Of a stretch of DNA of 64,000 nucleotides, positions 43,173 to 52,025 are shown piece after piece. Below the pieces are notes generated by a model, which did no database searches, was not told the DNA's origin, and worked only from the letters and a program-made list of their open reading frames with translations. Source of the DNA: Acidimicrobiia bacterium (GTDB lineage: Bacteria; Actinomycetota; Acidimicrobiia; Acidimicrobiales; Bin134); NCBI GenBank assembly GCA_022826705.1, contig JAJDUJ010000030.1:1-64000 (forward strand), in the 5' to 3' direction. Position numbers and translations under genes: made by a program. Within the stretch, counting starts at the first letter, position 1; the number at the start of each line of letters is the position of its first letter.

Positions 43173-46100
43173 GTGTTCTTGAAGGCGCTGACGCTCAAGG
43201 GGTTCAAGTCTTTCGCCGATACGACCACGCTGGTATTCGAGCCCGGCGTGACGGTAATCGTTGGGCCCAACGGCAGCGGCAAGTCCAATGTGGTCGACGC
43301 GGTGGCCTGGACTCTGGGGGCCCAAGCCCCGACGTCGGTTCGCTCGGCCAAGATGGAAGACGTCATCTTCGCGGGAACTGCCTCTCGAGCGGCGTTGGGT
43401 CGGGCGGAGGTGTCGCTGAGCATCGACAACTCTTCACGCCTGCTGCCTATCGAATTCGAAGAGGTCACCATCACTCGGACGCTGTTCCGGAGTGGGGACA
43501 GCACGTATGCCATCAACGGAGTGCCCTGTCGGCTGCTCGACATTCAGGAACTGCTGAGCGACTCCGGCGTTGGCCGCCAGCAGCACGTGATCGTCTCCCA
43601 GCGCCAGATCGAAGGGGTTCTGAGCGCCCGGCCTGAAGACCGTCGGGCTGTCATCGAAGAGGCCGCGGGCGTGTTGAAGTATCGCCGCCGCAAGGAGAAG
43701 TCGGAACGGCGGCTGGCGGCGTCTGAGGCCAACCTCACCCGGCTATCCGACGTGGTGCGAGAGATTCGACGCCAGTTGCGGCCGTTGGAGCGTCAAGCCG
43801 AGGCCGCCCGGCGACACGGAGGCCTTCTGGCAGAACTGGGCGGTCTACGCCGCCATCTCGCGGGGCAGGAAATCGACCAGCTTCGCCGGCGGGTTCGCCA
43901 GTTGACCCAAGACCAGGCGGCCGATCGCCGGGAGATGGAGCAACTGGCGGTGCAGGTGGAGGCCTTAGACCGAGACCTGGCCGCGGCCGAAACTCAATTG
44001 TCAGCGGCCGACGGGCAGGACATCAGCGACGCGCTTATGCGCTTCGAGGGGCTCACCGAACGGCTCCGAGGGATGGAGGCGCTGATGTCGGAGCGCCGTC
44101 TGCGCTTGCAGCGGGAGCGAAATGCCGGAGTGGACGAGGATGTGGTGGCCACATTGGAGGCCGAGTCAAACCGACTGGGCAGAGAACTGCGCGACGTTGA
44201 AGACGCTGCGACGGCATTGGCACCCGATGAGGCTGTAGTGGCTGATGCCGAAGAGCAGTTGGAACAGCTTCGTCTGTTGTTCGACGAGCGGTGGGGCGAC
44301 CAGAACCTGCCGTTATCGGTTCCGGATGCCCCCAGGATCAAAGGCGAGTTGAGAATCTTGGAGGCGTCGATCCAAAGGGATCAAGCTGAATCAGACCGCT
44401 TGGGCCGGAACCTTGAGGAGCTGGAAGGGCGTCAGCAGGCGTTGGTGGAGGAGCTGGACCGAAGCTGGGCTGAGGCCAGGAGCATGGAAGAGGCTGAGCA
44501 GTCCCAGCGACACGAGCTCGACGGCGCCGATCGGTTGGTAGACGAGGCCCGAGCGGCGAGCGAGCATCAGAGAGCCGTGCTTGCCGAAGCGGTTGGGGAA
44601 CGCCATGCGTGGGAGGCACGGCGGGAGGCTCTCTCCCTCGCCTTGGACGAGGCACGCGATCAGTCTGGTGCCCAGCGTCTGGCCGGCATCGATGGTGTGG
44701 TGGGCACGCTACTCGAGGTTGTCGACATCGATCGGGGGTGGGAGGCGGCCTTTGAAGCTGCGGCGGGCGAAGCGGTAGCCGCGGTGGTTGCCACCGATAC
44801 CAAGGTCGCCATGCGAGCCATAGCCACCCTGGAAGCAGACAATGTGAGCGGGGCGGTCTTGGCCCTGAGCGGATCGGGTCCATCCGCGGCGACCCCGGCG
44901 GTCGGCGTTCCTCTGCGCTCCCATGTGCATTCCTCGGTAGCGGGCATGGACCAGCTGCTCGACGCCTTGGTTGGCTCGGTTGGGGTGGTGGAGAGCAGTG
45001 AGCAGGCGGCTGCGGCGGCAGTCGCCGATCCCTCCGCGGTGGTGGTAACCCGCCGGGGCGACCGGTTCTCCCCGTCGGGATGGAGAGTGGGCGTTCGGCG
45101 CTCAGGGGCCACCAGAGGTTTGCTGGAAGAAGCCGAGCAGGCATTGGCGCGGGCATCTGAAGCGGAGGACGCTGCCAAGCAAGATCTTGCGATTGTCGAC
45201 CGCCAGCGAGAGGAGGCCGAGGAGCGAGCGGCCCAGGCTCGGCAGACGGCATCGATCCAGTCGGAGGCTCTGGAAACTGCCCGGGGGCGAGCCGCCGCGG
45301 TGGAACGGGAGCTGCGCGACGTGGAAGTGGGAATTGCTGCGTTCGGCCCCCGACGTGGAGAACTGGATGCCAGGATTGCCGAGGATCAGCGTCGGGCTGG
45401 CGAGCTGCAAGAGGAACTGCCCGAACACGAGGCCAGGGAAGCCGAGCATCAGGCGCGTGTAGAGAGCATGAACCGAGAACGCGATGAGTTGTCTCACAAG
45501 TCCCAGACCGTGAGCACCCTTCGCTCCGACTACAGAATAAGGGCCGCAGGGTTGGAAGAGCGCCGCCGCCTGCTATCGACACAGCGAGACGACATTGAGC
45601 GGCGGTTGAGCGAGATGGCTCAAGCTCGCGCCGAAGTTGCATCTCGACGGGAGGCCGTCGACTCGCGGCTAGCTGTCGTCGACCAACTCACAGAACTATT
45701 GGCTCGCAGGGTTCAAGAGGCAGACCACCAGCTTGAAGACCTTCGCCGCCGAAGGGCGCAGGAATCAGAGGCAGCTCGGGCCGCGGCCCAAAGGCTTCAG
45801 GATCTGCGAAGCCAGCGGGCTCAGGCCGAGGCTCGGCTGGGACAGTGCCAAGAACGGGACCGCAGCGCCGAGATTGAGTTGGCCGAGGCGGGGATCAGGC
45901 TGGAGGCGGCGGTCGACCGCTGCCGCCGAGAGCTGGACTGCGAACCCGGCGAGGCTGTGGCTGCGGAATGCCCTCCCTTGGAGCCGGGCGTTGCTCCCGC
46001 CGACCGGATCAGGGCTCTGGAGCAGGAGCTGCGCATTATGGGGCCTGTGAACCCGTTGGCGCTGGAAGAATACGAGGCACTCTCGGAGCGCTATGAGTTC

Positions 46101-46667
46101 ACCCAGGGCCAGATTGACGATATTCGACAAAGCCGTAGGGAGCTCCGCAAGATCATTCGCAAGATCGACGAGGAGATCGTCAGCGTGTTCTCGTCGGCCT
46201 ATGCCGATGTAGAGCGCAACTTCTCCGAACTGTTCCAGACGCTGTTTCCCGGTGGTGAGGGCAAGCTGCGGCTCACCCAGCCCGACGCCCTGCTGGACAC
46301 CGGGGTGGATATCGAGGCCCGACCGTCGGGCAAGAACATCCGCCGCCTGAGCCTGCTGTCGGGAGGGGAGCGCTCCCTTACCGCGCTGGCCTTTCTGTTC
46401 GCGGTGTTCCGCAGCCGTCCTTCGCCGTTCTATGTCATGGACGAAGTGGAGGCGGCCCTCGATGATGTCAATCTGCACCGCTTCCTTCAGCTCATCGACG
46501 AGTTCCGAGCTGATGCCCAGCTGCTGATAGTCAGCCACCAAAAGCGCACGATGGAAGCGGCCGATTGCCTCTACGGCGTATCTATGAAGCCGGGGGGCAG
46601 CTCGAAGGTGCTTTCAGAAAAAGTGGTGGTAGCCTCAAAACCGAAGGTACTTCTCGAACAAGGCTGA
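43173..46667 (+). CDS. smc: chromosome partition protein SMC
   Basis: 1164 residues. Walker A GPNGSGKSNVVDAVAW is at about residues 31-46. Two long coiled coils flank a hinge at about 500-640 (GIDGVVGTLLEVVDIDRGW). The ABC signature LSLLSGGERSLTALAFLFAV is near 1060 and Walker B FYVMDEVEAALDDVNL near 1085. It compacts and segregates the chromosome together with ScpA and ScpB, which are not in the window. The GTG start gives FLKALTLKGFKSFADTTTL, the normal N-terminus. It is followed by an htrA-like gene instead of ftsY directly. Confidence 0.96.
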   Translation: MFLKALTLKGFKSFADTTTLVFEPGVTVIVGPNGSGKSNVVDAVAWTLGAQAPTSVRSAKMEDVIFAGTASRAALGRAEVSLSIDNSSRLLPIEFEEVTITRTLFRSGDSTYAINGVPCRLLDIQELLSDSGVGRQQHVIVSQRQIEGVLSARPEDRRAVIEEAAGVLKYRRRKEKSERRLAASEANLTRLSDVVREIRRQLRPLERQAEAARRHGGLLAELGGLRRHLAGQEIDQLRRRVRQLTQDQAADRREMEQLAVQVEALDRDLAAAETQLSAADGQDISDALMRFEGLTERLRGMEALMSERRLRLQRERNAGVDEDVVATLEAESNRLGRELRDVEDAATALAPDEAVVADAEEQLEQLRLLFDERWGDQNLPLSVPDAPRIKGELRILEASIQRDQAESDRLGRNLEELEGRQQALVEELDRSWAEARSMEEAEQSQRHELDGADRLVDEARAASEHQRAVLAEAVGERHAWEARREALSLALDEARDQSGAQRLAGIDGVVGTLLEVVDIDRGWEAAFEAAAGEAVAAVVATDTKVAMRAIATLEADNVSGAVLALSGSGPSAATPAVGVPLRSHVHSSVAGMDQLLDALVGSVGVVESSEQAAAAAVADPSAVVVTRRGDRFSPSGWRVGVRRSGATRGLLEEAEQALARASEAEDAAKQDLAIVDRQREEAEERAAQARQTASIQSEALETARGRAAAVERELRDVEVGIAAFGPRRGELDARIAEDQRRAGELQEELPEHEAREAEHQARVESMNRERDELSHKSQTVSTLRSDYRIRAAGLEERRRLLSTQRDDIERRLSEMAQARAEVASRREAVDSRLAVVDQLTELLARRVQEADHQLEDLRRRRAQESEAARAAAQRLQDLRSQRAQAEARLGQCQERDRSAEIELAEAGIRLEAAVDRCRRELDCEPGEAVAAECPPLEPGVAPADRIRALEQELRIMGPVNPLALEEYEALSERYEFTQGQIDDIRQSRRELRKIIRKIDEEIVSVFSSAYADVERNFSELFQTLFPGGEGKLRLTQPDALLDTGVDIEARPSGKNIRRLSLLSGGERSLTALAFLFAVFRSRPSPFYVMDEVEAALDDVNLHRFLQLIDEFRADAQLLIVSHQKRTMEAADCLYGVSMKPGGSSKVLSEKVVVASKPKVLLEQG

Positions 46668-46669
46668 GG

Positions 46670-46739
46670 ACTCACCACCCAAGATGAGTAACGAGCCGCT
46701 GGAAACTCACCACACAAAATGAGCAACGAGCCCGACGAT
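46670..46739 (+). repeat. 35-bp tandem duplication at the smc / htrA junction with a start-mimic mini-ORF
   Basis: Two adjacent 35-bp units, 46670-46704 and 46705-46739, agree at 27 positions. Both contain ACTCACCAC…, then ATGAG(T/C)AACGAGCC. The upstream ATG (46684) opens a 12-codon ORF, MSNEPLETHHTK, whose TGA (46720-46722) overlaps the real start ATG 46719 (ATGA). The protein then begins MSNEPDDP, so the leader peptide copies the first five residues of the gene. Confidence 0.82.
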
Positions 46740-48119
46740 CCCCGGTCGGAGTGGGATCCCTTGGGGTGGGAACTGGAAGGCCCAGCCGAGCAGCCCAGAA
46801 ACTTGCCAGCCCCCCGCACTGTGGAGGTGGTGTCTTGGGGGCCGACAGGAGATCGGTCGAGCCAACCCCGAAATCCCGCAGTGGTCATGCTGGTTACCTC
46901 GGTGGTCTTGGCCGTACTTGGACTGGTGGGCATCGGGATCGGCGTCGGCAGCGTCTTCTTCAATCAGGATGCCCCTCCTCCTGAGATAGTCGTGGTCTCC
47001 GGGCCGCAGGTGGTGAGTGCCTCGCCACAGGAATCGCCGCCGCTCCAGACACCGCTTGTCGTGGCACCCCCCGAACCGTCGCCGCCTGGCGAGCCCTCTG
47101 AGTCGGGCCAATCGGAGGCTCCCTTGGTGCTCGGCGATCCGGTGGTGGCGGTGGCCCGGGCGGTCATTCCCTCGGTAGTGCTCATTGAAGTGAACGTGGA
47201 TGCATTGGATCAAGAATCCCCAGTGCTTCCTGATCTGAACCCGGATAGCCCTGACCTTGAGTCGGAGATCCCCGAGGATGCTCCGACCTACGGACAGGGC
47301 TCGGGGATCATCTACGACGCGTCCGGCCTCATTCTCACCAACGCTCACGTTCTCGGTGAGGCCGAGACGGTGAGGGTTCAATTTGCCGACGGGGTCCGGG
47401 CGGAGGGCGTTGTGGTGGGGACGGCACCGGCCATTGATGTGGGCTTGGTGAGGGTTGATACCGACATGACGCTGACGCCCGCGGTCTTTGCCGACCGGTC
47501 AACCGTCGAAGTGGGACAGCTGGCCGTGGCGGTGGGCAGCCCGTTCGGGTTGCAGCAGTCGGTGACTTCCGGGATTGTGAGCGCGGTGGGAAGAGCGGTA
47601 AGAGAGGGAACCGGCGACAGTGCCTTTGTGGAGATGATTCAGACCGATGCTCCCATAAATCGGGGCAATTCAGGGGGTGCCCTGGCCAATAGCAACGGTC
47701 AGGTCATCGGAATGAACACTCTTATCCAGACCGACGGTTCGTTTGGGAACATCGGATTGGGGTTTGCCATCCCCTCTGACATCGCCCTCAACATCGCGCA
47801 GCGCATATTGAGCGGAGAGAGCACCGAACTGGGATACCTGGGCGTATACGGAACTGATCCGGAGATCGGCCTTCCCGGTGCCCTGGTGGTGGAAGTGTCG
47901 CCCGACACTCCCGCCGAGCAAGCCGGGTTGGTGGCTGGGGATTTGATCGTGCTGATCGACGGTGAGGTGGTTTCAACGTTCACCGAGTTGGCGGCCAAGG
48001 TTCAGTTCCGCGTTCCGGGGACGGAAGTGGAGCTGGAGGTGGTCCGCGACGGCGAACACATCAATCTCACCGTGGTCATCGGCTCTCGGCCATCCTTCGA
48101 AGAGCCCGACGAGGAGTAA
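46719..48119 (+). CDS. HtrA/DegP-like serine protease with PDZ domain
   Basis: 466 residues. A cytosolic N-terminus of about 53 residues is followed by one membrane helix (VVMLVTSVVLAVLGLVGIGI, about 55-80) and a Pro/Ser/Glu-rich linker to about 135. The trypsin-like domain carries the triad His in LILTNAHVLGE (about 209), Asp in PAIDVGLVRVD (about 242) and Ser in NRGNSGGALANS (about 315). A C-terminal PDZ domain (about 365-455) ends the chain. It would act outside the membrane on misfolded or signalling proteins. It is inserted between smc and ftsY, which are often close neighbours. The start region is duplicated upstream. Confidence 0.9.
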   Translation: MSNEPDDPRSEWDPLGWELEGPAEQPRNLPAPRTVEVVSWGPTGDRSSQPRNPAVVMLVTSVVLAVLGLVGIGIGVGSVFFNQDAPPPEIVVVSGPQVVSASPQESPPLQTPLVVAPPEPSPPGEPSESGQSEAPLVLGDPVVAVARAVIPSVVLIEVNVDALDQESPVLPDLNPDSPDLESEIPEDAPTYGQGSGIIYDASGLILTNAHVLGEAETVRVQFADGVRAEGVVVGTAPAIDVGLVRVDTDMTLTPAVFADRSTVEVGQLAVAVGSPFGLQQSVTSGIVSAVGRAVREGTGDSAFVEMIQTDAPINRGNSGGALANSNGQVIGMNTLIQTDGSFGNIGLGFAIPSDIALNIAQRILSGESTELGYLGVYGTDPEIGLPGALVVEVSPDTPAEQAGLVAGDLIVLIDGEVVSTFTELAAKVQFRVPGTEVELEVVRDGEHINLTVVIGSRPSFEEPDEE

Positions 48120-48127
48120 GGGTACGG

Positions 48128-49015
48128 GTGCGATTTCGGGATCGGTTGACAACCGCTCGGGGGACGTTTTCGGGATTCTTGACTTCGGTGGTCTCCCGAG
48201 GGGTAGACGACGACACTTGGGAGGAGCTGGAGGACGCGTTGATCCTGGCCGACGCCGGTGTTGGCACCACCACTGCACTGCTGGATCGGCTGAAGGAGCA
48301 GGCCAAGGCCGAGAAGGTCACCGATGCTGAGGAGCTCGTGGCCCTGCTCAAGGCCCAGATGGCCGAGAGCTTGGGGGGCCATGATCTCGAGCTGGGCATC
48401 GATGGCAGCCCCGCGGTGTGGTTGTTCGTGGGAGTGAACGGAGTGGGCAAGACCACGACCATTGGCAAGTTGGCTGCTCGAGAGGCGCAAAGCGGTCGCA
48501 AAGCGGTGCTTGCTGCCGGGGACACTTTTCGAGCCGCAGCCGCCGAGCAGCTGGGCCAATGGGCCGACCGGTCGGGTGCCCAACTGGTGAGGGGAGCGGA
48601 GGGGGCTGATCCCAGCTCGGTTATCTTTGACGCCATCGAACACGCCTCGGCGACCGGCGTGCCACTGGTTCTGGCCGATACAGCTGGCCGTCTGCATACC
48701 CGCACCAACTTGATGGAGGAACTGTCCAAGATCTACCGAGTGGCTGGCAAGGGGCCGGGAACGGTTACCGAGGTGCTGTTGGTGATCGACGCCAGCACCG
48801 GCCAGAACGGTCTAGCCCAGGCTCGCCGCTTCACCGAGTCGGCTGAGCTGACCGGCGTGGTGCTCACCAAGCTCGACGGGTCAGCCAAGGGCGGCATCGT
48901 TTTGGCCGTTCAAGACGAATTGGAGATCCCGGTGAAGCTGGTCGGTCTGGGGGAGGGAATCGACGATTTGGTGGAATTCGACGCCGACGAGTTTGTCGAG
49001 GCCCTGTTCTCCTAG
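48128..49015 (+). CDS. ftsY: signal recognition particle receptor FtsY
   Basis: 295 residues from GTG 48128. The N domain (EDALILADAGVGTTTALLD) is followed by the G domain with GVNGVGKTTTIGKLAA near residue 102, DTAGRLHTRTNLM and LTKLDGSAKGG. The acidic A domain found in many FtsY proteins is missing, as in other actinobacterial short forms. It docks SRP-ribosome complexes at the membrane together with Ffh, encoded just downstream. Confidence 0.95.
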   Translation: MRFRDRLTTARGTFSGFLTSVVSRGVDDDTWEELEDALILADAGVGTTTALLDRLKEQAKAEKVTDAEELVALLKAQMAESLGGHDLELGIDGSPAVWLFVGVNGVGKTTTIGKLAAREAQSGRKAVLAAGDTFRAAAAEQLGQWADRSGAQLVRGAEGADPSSVIFDAIEHASATGVPLVLADTAGRLHTRTNLMEELSKIYRVAGKGPGTVTEVLLVIDASTGQNGLAQARRFTESAELTGVVLTKLDGSAKGGIVLAVQDELEIPVKLVGLGEGIDDLVEFDADEFVEALFS

Positions 49016-49058
49016 CGCTTCCCTTCCCGTCGGATGTCTAACCCGCACCGCTAGCGCG

Positions 49059-49064
49059 TAGTCT
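49059..49064 (+). promoter_or_regulatory. -10 box (TAGTCT) of ffh, short or no leader
   Basis: TAGTCT ends 9 nt before ATG 49074. No ribosome site is present, so the mRNA is at most a few bases longer than the coding region. Confidence 0.4.
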
Positions 49065-49073
49065 GGGCAGCCC

Positions 49074-50504
49074 ATGTTCGACACGCTGAGCAACCGGTTC
49101 GAGGGCATTTTCAAGCGCATGCGGGGTCTGGGGACCCTGCGGGAGAGCGATGTAGACGAGGTGCTGCGCGAGATCCGCCTGGCTCTGTTGGACGCCGATG
49201 TCAACCTCCACGTGGTCCGCGGCTTCCAAGACCGGGTCCGCGAGCGGTGCGTGGGGGCCGAGGTTCACAAGGCCCTCAACCCGGTTCAGCAGGTGATCAA
49301 GTTCGTTCATGAGGAGCTGATCGCTGCCTTGGGTGGTGAGACCCTGGAGATCTCCCATCCGGCCAAACCACCCACGGTGGTGCTGTTGGCCGGGCTTCAG
49401 GGTTCGGGCAAGACCACCAACGCGGCCAAATTGGCCTCTTGGTTCAAACAGCAGGGCCGCAACCCCATGTTGGTGGGGGCCGACTTGCAGCGGCCTGCCG
49501 CGGTTGAGCAGCTCCGCACCTTGGGGGCTTCCATCGAGGTTCCGGTGTACAGCGAGCCCTCCGATCCGATTGCTGTGGCCCGGCAAGGTGTGGCTGAGGC
49601 CGTGGCTTCCAGCCGGGACGTGGTGATCTGCGACACCGCCGGTCGGCTGGCCATCGATGACGAGATGATGGACCAGATCGGGCGGATATCCGACGCCATC
49701 GATCCCCACTACACCTTCCTCGTGGTCGACGCCATGACCGGCCAGGACGCGGTGGCTACTGCCGAGTCGTTCCACGCTGCTCTTGAGCTCGACGGGGTGA
49801 TCCTCAGCAAGGTGGACGGCGATGCTCGCGGCGGCGCGGCGCTGTCGGTGAAGGAAGTAGTCGGCCGGCCTATCGCCTTCTCCTCCACTGGCGAGAAGAT
49901 CGACGAGTTCGAGCTGTTCCATCCCGACCGGGTGGCCAGCCGGATTCTCGGCATGGGCGATGTGCTCACCCTGGTGGAGAAGGCCGAACAGGTGTATGAG
50001 GAGGCCGAAGCCGAGACGGCTGCCACCAAACTGCTGGAGGGAGAGTTCACCCTGGAGGACTTCTTGGAGCAGATGCGCCAGCTCAAGAAGATGGGCTCGC
50101 TCCAGAATCTGGTGGGGATGCTTCCCGGTGCGCCCCAGGAATTGCGCAAAGCCGAGATCGAGGATGATCGAATCGCCCAAGTTGAGGCCATCATCTGCTC
50201 GATGACCCCTGAGGAGCGGGCCGCGCCCCGGATGATCGACGGTTCACGCCGTCAGAGGATCGCCGTTGGTTCAGGTACCCGCCCCTCGGAGGTCTCCCAG
50301 CTCTTGCGGCAGTTCAGCGAGGTGCAGCGGATGATGAAGCGGATGGGGAACAAAGGCCCCGGTTCGGGCCGAAAGAAGCCCAAGAAGGGCCGAAAGGGGA
50401 GTCGTGTGACGCCGCCGGGCGGCCAGCAGAAGAAGACGGGCAAGTCCAAGTTGACCTTACCGGGCTTGGAAGACGGAGAATTCGATCTCTCCTCCCTGAG
50501 ATAG
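49074..50504 (+). CDS. ffh: signal recognition particle protein Ffh (SRP54)
   Basis: 476 residues. NG domain: GLQGSGKTTNAAKLASWFK near residue 106, DTAGRLAIDDEMM, SKVDGDARGGAALSV. The M domain (about 325-440) has the methionine-rich signal-sequence groove (EQMRQLKKMGSLQNLVGMLP and FSEVQRMMKRMGN). A basic C-terminal tail (GRKKPKKGRKGSR) follows. It binds signal peptides on ribosomes together with 4.5S RNA; no 4.5S RNA gene was seen in the window. Confidence 0.96.
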   Translation: MFDTLSNRFEGIFKRMRGLGTLRESDVDEVLREIRLALLDADVNLHVVRGFQDRVRERCVGAEVHKALNPVQQVIKFVHEELIAALGGETLEISHPAKPPTVVLLAGLQGSGKTTNAAKLASWFKQQGRNPMLVGADLQRPAAVEQLRTLGASIEVPVYSEPSDPIAVARQGVAEAVASSRDVVICDTAGRLAIDDEMMDQIGRISDAIDPHYTFLVVDAMTGQDAVATAESFHAALELDGVILSKVDGDARGGAALSVKEVVGRPIAFSSTGEKIDEFELFHPDRVASRILGMGDVLTLVEKAEQVYEEAEAETAATKLLEGEFTLEDFLEQMRQLKKMGSLQNLVGMLPGAPQELRKAEIEDDRIAQVEAIICSMTPEERAAPRMIDGSRRQRIAVGSGTRPSEVSQLLRQFSEVQRMMKRMGNKGPGSGRKKPKKGRKGSRVTPPGGQQKKTGKSKLTLPGLEDGEFDLSSLR

Positions 50505-50642
50505 CCCATAGAGATTTTCGGCGGGTAGAGTTTTCCCATTCCGGCGGTCGGCGCCGGTTCGTGCTTGCACTGGCACTGATGACGGGACAATCGGGCTCAG
50601 GACGCCCAATGGACCCAGGAAGACAGAAGGGCTGACCGGCTT

Positions 50643-51134
50643 GTGGCAGTAAGACTCCGGCTGATGCGGATGGGCAAGAAGAAGCAGCCCACGTACCGTG
50701 TGGTGGCCGCCGATTCCCGCAAAGCCCGCAATGGGCGATTTATCGAGATTGTGGGCACCTATAACCCCCGCCAAGAGCCGTCCTTGGTTGAGATCGACAA
50801 TGAGCGGGCATTGCACTGGCTTCGCCATGGCGCTCAACCCAGCGAGCGGGTACAGAAGCTGCTGGTCATCTCCGGCGCGTGGGAAGAGTTCACCGGTGAA
50901 GCCGGACCGCCGAAGATTGCTCCTACGACAGTGACGAAGGCCGCATCGGCGGAGGATTCTGAAGCCGCACCCGCTGAGGCCGAGCCCGCTGAAGCTGCAT
51001 CGGAGGTCGAGCCAGTGGAGGCGGCTGAGGATTCTGAGACCGAATCGGTGGATGCAGCTGACACTGCATCGGAGGCCGAATCAGCCGAAGACTCTGAACA
51101 GGACGCCGAAAAAACCGAGGACGGTGAATCGTGA
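50643..51134 (+). CDS. rpsP: 30S ribosomal protein S16 with long acidic tail
   Basis: 163 residues from GTG 50643. Residues 1-80 are canonical S16 (AVRLRLMRMGKKKQPTYRVV, then YNPRQEPSLVEID). From about residue 95 the chain is almost all Glu, Ala, Ser and Asp (SEAAPAEAEPAEAASEVEP and similar). Extended S16 proteins occur in Actinobacteria, but this tail is strongly acidic rather than mixed. The 138-nt gap after ffh (50505-50642) holds no gene. A -10-like TAGAGT lies at 50526-50531. The stop overlaps the khpA start. Confidence 0.94.
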   Translation: MAVRLRLMRMGKKKQPTYRVVAADSRKARNGRFIEIVGTYNPRQEPSLVEIDNERALHWLRHGAQPSERVQKLLVISGAWEEFTGEAGPPKIAPTTVTKAASAEDSEAAPAEAEPAEAASEVEPVEAAEDSETESVDAADTASEAESAEDSEQDAEKTEDGES

Positions 51135-51481
51135 GCGACACCGACTTTGGAGCCGAAGACCAGGACTACGAGGACGACGACTACCGCGACGAATACGAGG
51201 ATGACGATTTCGATGACGATGGCGACATCAACACCATCGAAGTCCCCACTGCTCGAACCGTTCTGGAATTCCTGGTCAAGTCGGTGGTGGAGAACCCCGA
51301 CGATGTTGAAGTGGAAGTAGTCGAACGACAGGGTTCGGTCTCGCTGGAGGTCACAGTGGCCGAGGGGGACATGGGCCGGGTCATTGGTCGCAGGGGCCGG
51401 GTGGCCAACTCCATTCGAACCATCGTGCGGGCCGCGGCCAGCAAAGATGGCAGTTCCATCGACGTCGAATTCGTCGACTGA
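51131..51481 (+). CDS. khpA: KH-domain RNA-binding protein KhpA with acidic N-terminus
   Basis: 116 residues from GTG 51131, overlapping the rpsP stop. Residues 1-36 are nearly all Asp, Glu and Tyr (DQDYEDDDYRDEYEDDDFDD). Residues about 40-116 are the KH domain with the GxxG loop in MGRVIGRRGRVANSIRTIV. The protein is a small RNA-binding factor conserved between rpsP and rimM. The acidic extension is not part of the usual 75-80 residue KhpA. The last 11 codons are within the first copy of the 36-bp repeat described at 51450-51551. Confidence 0.9.
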   Translation: MSDTDFGAEDQDYEDDDYRDEYEDDDFDDDGDINTIEVPTARTVLEFLVKSVVENPDDVEVEVVERQGSVSLEVTVAEGDMGRVIGRRGRVANSIRTIVRAAASKDGSSIDVEFVD

Positions 51482-52025
51482 TCAACCTTCCGCACGACTG
51501 CAGAGTGGTGCGGACGCAGTTCCATCGACGTCGAATTCGTCGACTGATCAATCCGAGGCGCTCCTTCTGCTGGAGATCGGCCGTGTCGACCGGGCTCATG
51601 GAATCCGGGGAGAGGTCGTGGTCACGTTGTGGACCAACCGCCTTGAGCGACTGGAAGTCGGGGCCGTGCTCTGCGCTGACTTCGGTGAGCTCACCGTGGC
51701 AGAGGCCCGGCCCTTTCAGCAGCGCTGGATTGTGCAGTTCTCCGAGATCAGCGACCGGAGTACCGCTGAAACCTTGCGAGGCCTACTGCTGAAGGCGGAG
51801 CCCATATCCGATCCCGATGAGCTGTGGGTCCATGAGCTGATTGGCATGACAGTGTGCGAAACCGACGGTACAGAGCGAGGCTGGGTTGAAGCAGTGCAAG
51901 CCAACCCGGCCAGCGACCTGCTGGTTTTGGATTCCGGTGCTTTGGTACCCCTCACCTTTTTGCTGGAGCAAACCGGGGATCGATTGATTGTGGATGGGCC
52001 AGACGGTTTGTTCGACGAGATATGA
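51447..52025 (+). CDS. rimM: ribosome maturation factor RimM
   Basis: 192 residues from ATG 51447, which lies inside the khpA 3' end. The conserved part begins LLLLEIGRVDRAHGIRGEVV about 35 codons further on; it is the RimM N domain, followed by the PRC-barrel part (ELWVHELIGMTVCETDGTERG). There is no ATG, GTG or TTG between the repeat and the conserved start, so either the two-copy peptide VPSTSNSSTDQ is translated as an unusual N-terminus or a non-standard codon (for example CTG) is used. RimM assists 30S maturation near S19. The stop overlaps trmD. Confidence 0.9.
   Translation: MAVPSTSNSSTDQPSARLQSGADAVPSTSNSSTDQSEALLLLEIGRVDRAHGIRGEVVVTLWTNRLERLEVGAVLCADFGELTVAEARPFQQRWIVQFSEISDRSTAETLRGLLLKAEPISDPDELWVHELIGMTVCETDGTERGWVEAVQANPASDLLVLDSGALVPLTFLLEQTGDRLIVDGPDGLFDEI
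51450..51551 (+). repeat. perfect 36-bp direct repeat flanking a hairpin at the khpA/rimM junction
   Basis: The 36-mer from GCAGTTCCATCGACGTCGAA to GATCAA occurs at 51450-51485 (the end of khpA plus a few bases) and again, without a mismatch, at 51516-51551 just before rimM. The 30-nt spacer contains TCCGCAC…GTGCGGA, a 7-bp inverted repeat. The period is 66 nt, so the duplication is in frame and extends the rimM reading frame by the repeated peptide VPSTSNSSTDQ. Confidence 0.92.

Noticed and set aside
44338..45642. Minus-strand open frame of 434 codons opposite the smc hinge and coiled coil
   Set aside because: Pro/Arg-rich shadow of a strongly biased coiled-coil gene, with no recognisable motif.
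50505..50642. The 138-nt gap before rpsP as a small RNA (for example 4.5S RNA)
   Set aside because: No SRP RNA tetraloop hairpin or other known structured RNA is recognisable; only weak promoter-like boxes are seen.
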